From NCBI GenBank assembly GCA_018902755.1, contig JAHIQI010000030.1:107736-171735 (forward strand): a stretch of DNA of 64,000 nt. Reading direction: 5' to 3'. The position numbers and the translations under genes were made by a program. The notes beneath the pieces were generated by a model. That model was not told where the DNA came from, ran no database searches, and saw only the letters and a program-made list of their open reading frames with translations. Below are positions 58,305 through 64,000 of the stretch, in pieces. Positions within the stretch are counted from its first letter, which is position 1; each line of letters begins with the position of its first letter. This DNA comes from Pseudomonadota bacterium (GTDB taxonomy: Bacteria; Desulfobacterota; Desulfarculia; Desulfarculales; Desulfarculaceae).

Positions 58305-60230
58305 ATGTCTCGCCGTACTGCCCTCATACTCATGGTCGCCGCTCTGGTGGTTGCCCTGGCCGCACCTTTGGCCCTGCGGCTGATGCCCAGGTCTCCCCAG
58401 ACCCATGTCATCAACTTCACCGCCCAGCGCTACGGCTATACCCCGGCGCGCATCACCGTGAATCAGGGCGACAAGGTGGTGCTCAAACCCACCTCCAAGG
58501 ACGTGACCCACGGTTTTCTTCTTGACGGTTATGATGTCGATGCGATTCTCAAGCAGCAGGGTGTGACCTACCTCAAATACCTATGGACGGATGACCAGGG
58601 CAAGGCCCACACCGATTGGGACAAGGTCAAGCTGATCGAGTTCACCGCCGACAAGGCGGGCAAGTTCACCTACCGCTGCACTCAGACCTGCGGCAATCTA
58701 CACCCGTTCATGGTGGGCGAGTTGATCGTTCAGGACAACACGCCCTACCACTTCGCGGTATCCCTGTCCCTGTGGATCGTCTTCGGCCTGCTGTTGTGGA
58801 CCGGCGTGGGTGGTTGGCGTCCGCCCAGCTCCAAGCGGATTGATTTGCTGTCCCGCTTCTCCTGGTTCAAGCGGCTGGTCAAGGCGCGCAGTTTCCAGTT
58901 CTGGCTGCTGCTGATCAACCTGGTGATCTTTTACCTGTTCATCCTAAGCGCCCTGTGGGGCAGCCCGGTTGGCAACCGCAACATCGCCATCATCTTCGTG
59001 TGGATCTTTTGGTGGACCGCCCTCAAGGCGGTCATGCTGCCCCTGGGCGGCCGGGTGTGGTGCCTCATGTGCCCCTTGCCCGCCCCGGCCGAATGGCTGG
59101 TCCGTATGCGCCTGACCAGCGTGCGCTACCTAAAGGAACCCCTGCGCCGCCTGCATCACCGCTTCCTGGGCCTGAACCTGGACTGGCCCAAGCGCCTGGC
59201 CAACGGCTGGCTGCAAAACACCCTGTTTCTGGTGCTGATCAGCTTCGGCATCATCCTCATTACCCGTCCCGTGGCCACGGCCATCCTCTTCCTGTTCATC
59301 TTGGCGGCTACCCTGGTGCTTTCGCTGATCTACCGGGGCCGTACCTTTTGCCGCTTCCTGTGCCCAGTGGGCGGTTTTTTGGGCACCTACTCCATGGCCG
59401 CCTGCAGTGAGCTGAGGCCGGTGGATACGGAGGTGTGCAAGAAGCACCGCGATAAATGCTGCCTGGTGGGGGGCGAAGGCGGCTGGGCTTGCCCCTGGGG
59501 CCGCTATACCGGCGGGCTCAAGCGCAACAACTACTGCGGCCTGTGCACCGAGTGCATCAAAAGCTGCCCCAAGGACAATGTGAGCATCTTCTTGCGCCCC
59601 TTTGGCTCGGACCTCAGGCTCAAGGGATATGACGAAGCATTCAACGTGTTGATCATGCTCATGGTGGCTTTTGTCTTCTCGGTGACCATGCTAGGGCCCT
59701 GGCTTTGGATCAAGCAGGCGGCCAACGTGACCGAGAGCCGCCACTTGGTGCCTTTCCTGCTCTACGTGGGGTCGGTGCTTTCGCTGGCGATGATTGTGTT
59801 TCCGGGGTTGTTGTTCGGGGCGTCCTGGCTAGGGCGGCGCTGGTCCGGCATCGACGTATCCTTCAAGGAAACTACCCTACGGCTGACCTATGTGTTCATC
59901 CCTCTGGGTATTTTTGCCTGGATCGCCTTTTCCCTGCCCCAGGTGATGATCAACTACAACTACGTACTGGCCGTGCTCAGCGACCCCCTGGGTCTGGGCT
60001 GGAACCTTCTGGGTACGGCCTACCTGCCCTTTGATCCCCTGTGGCCCCGCAGCATCCCCTACATCCAGGGCGTGCTGCTTTTGTCCGGCCTGTACCTGGG
60101 TCTCAGACGGGGCCTGGCAGCCCTGGGGCCGGCCGCCCCCACCCCGGCCGCCAGTCTCAAGGCCATGCTTCCCACCGCTCTGCTCACCCTGCTGGTGGTC
60201 AACGTCTTCCTGCGGCTGTACATGGCCTAG
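58305..60230 (+). CDS. CuA domain fused to a NapH/NosR-like membrane ferredoxin
   Basis: A 641-residue fusion. A membrane anchor is followed by a cupredoxin domain with a full CuA motif, CTQTCGNLHPFM (about 125-136), and His in SKDVTHGFLL. The rest is a polytopic membrane protein of the NapH/NosR type with cysteine motifs CLMCPLP, CRFLCPVGGF and a 4Fe-4S site CGLCTECIKSCP. It could link the quinol pool to the periplasmic Cu and heme proteins of this operon. I know no characterised protein with this fusion. It is last in the island. Confidence 0.85.
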   Translation: MSRRTALILMVAALVVALAAPLALRLMPRSPQTHVINFTAQRYGYTPARITVNQGDKVVLKPTSKDVTHGFLLDGYDVDAILKQQGVTYLKYLWTDDQGKAHTDWDKVKLIEFTADKAGKFTYRCTQTCGNLHPFMVGELIVQDNTPYHFAVSLSLWIVFGLLLWTGVGGWRPPSSKRIDLLSRFSWFKRLVKARSFQFWLLLINLVIFYLFILSALWGSPVGNRNIAIIFVWIFWWTALKAVMLPLGGRVWCLMCPLPAPAEWLVRMRLTSVRYLKEPLRRLHHRFLGLNLDWPKRLANGWLQNTLFLVLISFGIILITRPVATAILFLFILAATLVLSLIYRGRTFCRFLCPVGGFLGTYSMAACSELRPVDTEVCKKHRDKCCLVGGEGGWACPWGRYTGGLKRNNYCGLCTECIKSCPKDNVSIFLRPFGSDLRLKGYDEAFNVLIMLMVAFVFSVTMLGPWLWIKQAANVTESRHLVPFLLYVGSVLSLAMIVFPGLLFGASWLGRRWSGIDVSFKETTLRLTYVFIPLGIFAWIAFSLPQVMINYNYVLAVLSDPLGLGWNLLGTAYLPFDPLWPRSIPYIQGVLLLSGLYLGLRRGLAALGPAAPTPAASLKAMLPTALLTLLVVNVFLRLYMA

Positions 60231-60263
60231 GGTTCGCCGGCCGATGAGGGGTTTGAGGCTGGT

Positions 60264-62042
60264 TTAGTTCTTCAGGCTGAGCGCGGTGCGGAAGCCCACC
60301 CAATCCAGGCCCTGCCAGGCTTCGCGGGCCTGGACCTTATCCCCCTTTTCCACGACCACGATGCGGCCGTCAGCCTCCCGGGCCCAGGAGCCCATGGGGC
60401 TGTCCAGCCCTCGGATGCCCAGCTTGTTGGGCGGGTAGTGGGTGACCGGATAGTAGGCCGGTTCCTTGGAGCCTTGAACGGAAGGGGCGTTGGCTTGGGG
60501 TTCGCCCTGCATGCCCGCGTGCATGGACTCCATCTGGGCGTCACCGGTGACGGGCACACTGGAGCCATGATCCGGGGCACCCCCTGCTGAACCGGCCGCC
60601 GCCAAGCTCAGCTCCGCCGGGGTGGGGAGGCGGCGGCCATAGTGCGCCGCGTATGCCGCCGCACCAAAGGCGGTGACCTTGACCACAGGGTGGGCGGCCA
60701 GGGCCGGATCCTTGATGCGGAAGCGGCCTTGGTCATACACGATGGGTTCCAGACCCTTTCGCACCTCGCCCAGATATAGCCAAGGCTTGTCCCCGCGCTT
60801 GACCACTCCCTGGGCCACTTTGGGGCTGCCGTTGGCCGCGTTGAGAAATTCCACGAACTGATGGTTGGTCACCTGGGTGACGCCCAGATAAAAAGCCGGC
60901 ACCTTGGCTCCGTCCTGGGCCTGCCCCGTTGGTATCAGGCGCAAGCTGGCCTCGTCGTGCCCCTTGATTTGCTCGGCCGGTGGCCCTGTAAGGGGGGCCT
61001 GGGCGGTCTGCGCCGCCGGGGAGGCCGGGGGGGCCGTTTCCGGTTGCATGCCTTCGAAGTGGTACCAGACACCCCAGACCAGCACGGCGGCCAGCACAGC
61101 GGCGAGACTCAAGGACAAGGCCAGCCTACGCCGCCAGGGGCCTGGAATCGGAGCCATGCCGGGCAGGCTGTTCAGGGCCAGGCGCAGGTCGCCCACCGAG
61201 GCATAGCGCTCCTCGGACTCTTGGGCGGTGGCCTTGCGGATCACCCGGTCCAGGGCCTTTAAAAACGTAGTGTACGCCCTGGGCAAGGCGGCGGCCTGAA
61301 GGGGCTTCATGGTGTCCTTGTCAAAGGTGCCCACCGCGGCCTTGTAGAGCATCTTGCCCAGGGAGTAGATGTCGGCCCGGAAGCCCGCCTCAGCCAAATC
61401 CATGTACTGCTCCGGGGCCATGTAGGCCAGGGTGCCGATGACGTGGTGGCTGCGGGTCACCTGCTTCCACTGGCCGCCCCCCACCAGGCCGAAGTCGCTG
61501 AGCTTGGGCACCTCGCCGTCCAGCAGCACGTTGGAGGGCTTGAGGTCGCGATGCACGATGCCCTGGCCGTGCATGTGCTCCACCCCGTCAAGCACCGGCA
61601 GGAAATACTTGCTTATCCAGACCCGCAGCTGGTCCTCGTCGCCGGCCAGGCCCTGGGCAGGGATGGTGGCCGAGAGGGTGTCGCCCGGGATGTACTCCAT
61701 TACGATGTAATCAATGATCTGTTCGCGGCCGTCGCACTCGATGGGGGCCTGCTCGTAGTCATAAACCTGAAGCACGTTGGGGTGCCGGGTGGCGGCCATG
61801 GCCAGCACCTCCCGCCGGAACCGCTCCATTTCGGCCGCGATCTCTTCCTGGTCGCCCTCGTAGGCGTCTATCAGCTCCTGGGAAACCACTTTGACCGCCA
61901 CCTCCCGCTTCAACTTGGGCTGGCGGGCGCGGTAGACCTCGCCCTTCCCGCCGGTGGCGATATGCTCCAGTATTTCCCAGCGGTCGTTGAGTACCTGGCC
62001 GGATTGGAGCATGTGCTTTTTATGGTTGCTGATGGTGGTCAT
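60264..62042 (-). CDS. Membrane Ser/Thr protein kinase with C-terminal sulfatase-modifying-factor-like domain
   Basis: A 592-residue protein. The kinase domain (about 18-290) has the Gly loop IATGGKGEVYRA, Lys in VAVKVV, catalytic HRDLKPSNVLL, DFG and APEQYMD. One membrane helix (about 330-352) is followed by a linker and a C-terminal domain related to FGE/SUMF1 (LRLIPTGQAQ, LGVTQVTNHQFVEFL, GRRLPTPAELSLAA, GLDWVGFRTA), which would lie outside the cytoplasm and may sense a ligand. It is divergent from a PP2C phosphatase gene. Confidence 0.88.
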   Translation of the reverse strand: MTTISNHKKHMLQSGQVLNDRWEILEHIATGGKGEVYRARQPKLKREVAVKVVSQELIDAYEGDQEEIAAEMERFRREVLAMAATRHPNVLQVYDYEQAPIECDGREQIIDYIVMEYIPGDTLSATIPAQGLAGDEDQLRVWISKYFLPVLDGVEHMHGQGIVHRDLKPSNVLLDGEVPKLSDFGLVGGGQWKQVTRSHHVIGTLAYMAPEQYMDLAEAGFRADIYSLGKMLYKAAVGTFDKDTMKPLQAAALPRAYTTFLKALDRVIRKATAQESEERYASVGDLRLALNSLPGMAPIPGPWRRRLALSLSLAAVLAAVLVWGVWYHFEGMQPETAPPASPAAQTAQAPLTGPPAEQIKGHDEASLRLIPTGQAQDGAKVPAFYLGVTQVTNHQFVEFLNAANGSPKVAQGVVKRGDKPWLYLGEVRKGLEPIVYDQGRFRIKDPALAAHPVVKVTAFGAAAYAAHYGRRLPTPAELSLAAAGSAGGAPDHGSSVPVTGDAQMESMHAGMQGEPQANAPSVQGSKEPAYYPVTHYPPNKLGIRGLDSPMGSWAREADGRIVVVEKGDKVQAREAWQGLDWVGFRTALSLKN

Positions 62043-62124
62043 GAGACTGAGCCGCCATTTCCTAGTAAACTGATCATATGCCCAATGTAACACGCTGGGC
62101 TTAATAATTCGCTCGGGAGTGATT

Positions 62125-62832
62125 TTGCGTTTCTTCGCCCAAACCCACCGTGGCCTCAAACGCCCCACCAATCAGGATCGTTACCTTGCCCAGGAGCTGC
62201 CCAGCGGCCGGGTGCTGGCCGCGGTGGCCGACGGCATGGGGGGCATGGCCGGCGGGGAGGTGGCGGCCTCGATGGCGGTGGACCTGCTGGCCGAGGCCAT
62301 GGACCCCTTGCCGGACGGCCATGCGGAGCTTGGGGCGGCTTTCGCGGCCATATGCCGTCGGGTCTACGCCAGGGCCCAAGCCGAATCGGAGCTGGAGGGC
62401 ATGGGCACCACTCTGACCGCCATTCTGGCTGGACCGGATAGGGTGGACTGGGCCCACGTGGGCGACAGCCGCCTCTACCGCTGGAACGGGAGCAGCCTGG
62501 CCCAAGTCACCCGCGACAACACCGCCGCCGCCTTCATGCTGGAGGAGGGCATGATCGCCAGCGAGGAAGCGGCAAATCATCCCGCGCGTCACATGCTCTT
62601 TGACTGTGTGGGCTGCGGTGACTGCGAGCCCCACACCGGCAGCTTCCAGCCCGAGCTGGGCGAGCTGCTTCTGCTGACCAGCGACGGCCTGCACGGCAAG
62701 GTGGCTTCCGCTGACATGGAAAAGGTGCTTGGCTCGGGCCGGGATTTGGAGGAACTGGTGCAGGAATTGGTTGAACTCGCCCTGGCCGCCGGAGGAAGCG
62801 ACAACATCACCGCTGTGTTGGTTCGTGCGTGA
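62125..62832 (+). CDS. PP2C-type Ser/Thr phosphatase
   Basis: A 235-residue PPM phosphatase with the metal-binding motifs in order: RPTNQDRY, VADGMGGMAGGEVA, GTTLTAILA with HVGDSRLYR, TSDGLHGKV and GGSDNITAVLV. It removes phosphate from the products of the divergent kinase. I chose the TTG at 62125, which has gggag before it and gives the usual MRFFAQTHRG start; a GTG at 62119 is the alternative. Confidence 0.92.
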   Translation: MRFFAQTHRGLKRPTNQDRYLAQELPSGRVLAAVADGMGGMAGGEVAASMAVDLLAEAMDPLPDGHAELGAAFAAICRRVYARAQAESELEGMGTTLTAILAGPDRVDWAHVGDSRLYRWNGSSLAQVTRDNTAAAFMLEEGMIASEEAANHPARHMLFDCVGCGDCEPHTGSFQPELGELLLLTSDGLHGKVASADMEKVLGSGRDLEELVQELVELALAAGGSDNITAVLVRA

Positions 62833-62883
62833 TACTGGGCAAGGAATAAGTTTTGGCTGAAACCCAAACCAAGGAGTTGTCAT

Positions 62884-63165
62884 ATGCGCGTCTCTGAAAC
62901 CAGGTTCATTGACCCTGTCTGCTTCATGAGCGTCAACCCCCAGGAGACGGACATCTACGCGGACTACAAGGGTGAGCATTACTTTTTTTGCGCAGAGGGC
63001 TGTAAGCAAAGGTTCTTGGCCGACCCTACGAAGTACATAAAGCCCAAGAGTTGGTGGGACCGTTGGTTGGAAAAGCATATCCAGGCCAACGAGGAGGAGT
63101 TCGGTCCCGAAGGGCCGGAGTGCCACACCAAAATCCTGGGCCCTCCGGGCAGCAAATGTAGCTAG
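62884..63165 (+). CDS. YHS-domain protein
   Basis: A 93-residue protein with a YHS domain (about 7-50): IDPVCFMSVNP, then YFFCAEGCKQRFLADPTKY, the metal-binding cysteines being typical of the domain found in copper ATPases and heavy-metal proteins. The C-terminal tail is specific and ends in two cysteines. aaggagttgtcat precedes the ATG. Its place beside the phosphatase is not informative. Confidence 0.88.
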   Translation: MRVSETRFIDPVCFMSVNPQETDIYADYKGEHYFFCAEGCKQRFLADPTKYIKPKSWWDRWLEKHIQANEEEFGPEGPECHTKILGPPGSKCS

Positions 63166-63254
63166 CCTAGTCCAAAAAATGGCCAACACCTCTCGGAGGG
63201 GAAGCGGCAGCTCTTTTGTTGGCTTGGACTTCATAAGATGTCAGTGCCAAGAGA

Positions 63255-63860
63255 CTAGCGCAGAGGAATTTCAATTACAAAGGTGGTCCCTTGGGAGTTG
63301 CTTGCCTGCAGCGATAACTCCCCCTCATGGGCATCTATTATTTTTTTTGCTATCGACAGGCCGAGACCTGTTCCGCCCTGTTTGGTGGTGACAAAAGGCG
63401 TGAACAATTGGGCTCGTTTATCCGGCGGAATGCCCGGACCTTGATCTCTAATCTCAATCAGAATGGTTTTATTTTGCGAGGTAGTGGTTACTTCGACGCT
63501 TCCACCTTCAGGAGAAGCTTCGAGGGCATTGTTGATTAAATTCAAGACCGCCTGCTGCATGCGGTTGGCGTCTAGAAGCGTCTTGGGCAATTCACGGTCC
63601 AGGTGAAGTCTTATCCGCTTGCTATTTTGTTGGGCTGCCTGAGAGACCTCCACTACCTCCATTATCAGGCCATTCAAATCAACCTCTTTTTCAATCAGCT
63701 GCAAAGGTTTTGCAAAGGCCAGCATGTCCTTGACCATGCTTTCCATGCGGGCGGCCTGGGCGATGGCTATATCCAGCTTTTGGGCTGATGGGTCTTGGTC
63801 GTCCATTTTTCGTCTGACCTGAGAGACAAAGCCGCCTACCGCCATTAGGGGAGATTTTAA
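63255..63860 (-). pseudogene. Histidine kinase cut off at its HisKA domain by an insertion sequence
   Basis: The remaining part starts in the phosphoacceptor helix (LKSPLMAVGGF, just after the expected His-Glu) and runs to a normal C-terminus. The HATPase domain is whole: NRMQQAVLNLINNALEAS, EIRDQGPGIPP and GGTGLGLSIAKKII. The upstream half, with sensor and phospho-His, is missing from this side; an ISL3-type transposase follows at 63864. It is probably inactive. Confidence 0.8.
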
Positions 63861-63863
63861 GGT

Positions 63864-64000
63864 TCATCCGACTAAAGCGTACCGAGTTTGATGGATGGCT
63901 TTTATCTTGAGTTTGAAGAAGTCCATGTCCCTGAAGCCATATGCTTGCCGTTTCATGGTTTTGATCTTGTTGTTGGTCCCCTCGAGGGGTCCAGTGGAGA
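63864..64000 (-). mobile_element. ISL3-family transposase, C-terminal end (insertion sequence continues beyond the window)
   Basis: The last 45 residues of a transposase: STGPLEGTNNKIKTMKRQ, AYGFRDMDFFKLKIKAIH and QTRYALVG before the TGA at 63864-63866. This is the typical end of ISL3-type DDE transposases. The gene enters from the right edge. The end of the element must lie within a few bases of 63861, where the interrupted kinase begins, so the terminal repeat is short or overlaps the stop. Confidence 0.82.

Noticed and set aside
1..64000. CRISPR array, rRNA genes or an origin of replication
   Set aside because: No regularly spaced repeats with unique spacers, no rRNA segments and no DnaA-box cluster were seen. 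The 12-bp iterons at 9.3 kb are too few and lie in a promoter region.

Overview
The window is one contiguous piece of a high-GC, probably anaerobic, Gram-negative chromosome. A marine or sediment Desulfobacterota (former Deltaproteobacteria, perhaps near Desulfarculales) fits best. The reasons are a Mop-type aldehyde oxidoreductase and a second molybdenum hydroxylase, a DsrC/TusE-like protein, a Desulfovibrio-length hybrid cluster protein with rubredoxin, sigma-54 enhancer-binding proteins, and in-frame UGA and UAG codons of the kind known from selenocysteine- and pyrrolysine-rich deltaproteobacteria. The taxonomic call is inference.

Layout. 1-2.5 kb: DUF2975/XRE pair, an unknown gene and five tandem small membrane paralogs. 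2.5-6.5 kb: duplicated terminators around a long palindrome, then a three-subunit xanthine-dehydrogenase-family operon. 6.6-9.2 kb: FetAB-like transporter with a DUF362 ferredoxin protein. 9.4-12.7 kb: a Tat ferredoxin/cytochrome b pair with a readable sigma-54 promoter, next to its likely enhancer-binding protein. 12.8-16.2 kb: iron uptake (Fur-FeoA fusion, FeoA, FeoB, FeoB-associated protein). 16.2-23 kb: signalling and assorted genes, including an aminotransferase-fold protein that lacks its PLP lysine and a MITE-like repeat. 21.9-26.2 kb: aldehyde oxidoreductase, DsrC-like protein and cysteine desulfurase in one operon. 26.6-29.1 kb: MEMO-family gene, gltX, tRNA-Gln and tRNA-Glu. 29.4-40.3 kb: two Trk-type K+ channels with three TrkA proteins and embedded two-component systems. 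40.4-45.6 kb: nitrosative/oxidative stress genes (rubredoxin, Hcp, hemerythrin, kinase, HPP, CBS).

The most notable region is 46.1-50.9 kb, an ArsR-controlled redox operon. At least three of its genes (a winged-helix-like protein, a rhodanese-DsbD fusion and two thioredoxin-like paralogs) have in-frame UGA codons followed at fixed distance by SECIS-like hairpins. A third thioredoxin-like paralog lies at 54.2 kb. The methyltransferase in the same operon, and hcp at 41 kb, each carry an in-frame UAG with conserved sequence after it. This raises the possibility that UAG is also decoded, for example as pyrrolysine. Standard gene callers would break all of these genes.

51-54.2 kb holds a Ca2+/cation antiporter, a decayed stretch and a glycine-zipper lipoprotein. 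54.9-60.2 kb is a periplasmic copper/heme electron-transfer island (two CuA proteins, one fused to a NapH/NosR-like membrane ferredoxin, a pentaheme cytochrome c and a type-1-copper-like protein). The end has a Ser/Thr kinase and PP2C phosphatase pair, a YHS protein and a histidine kinase interrupted by an ISL3-family insertion sequence that runs off the window.
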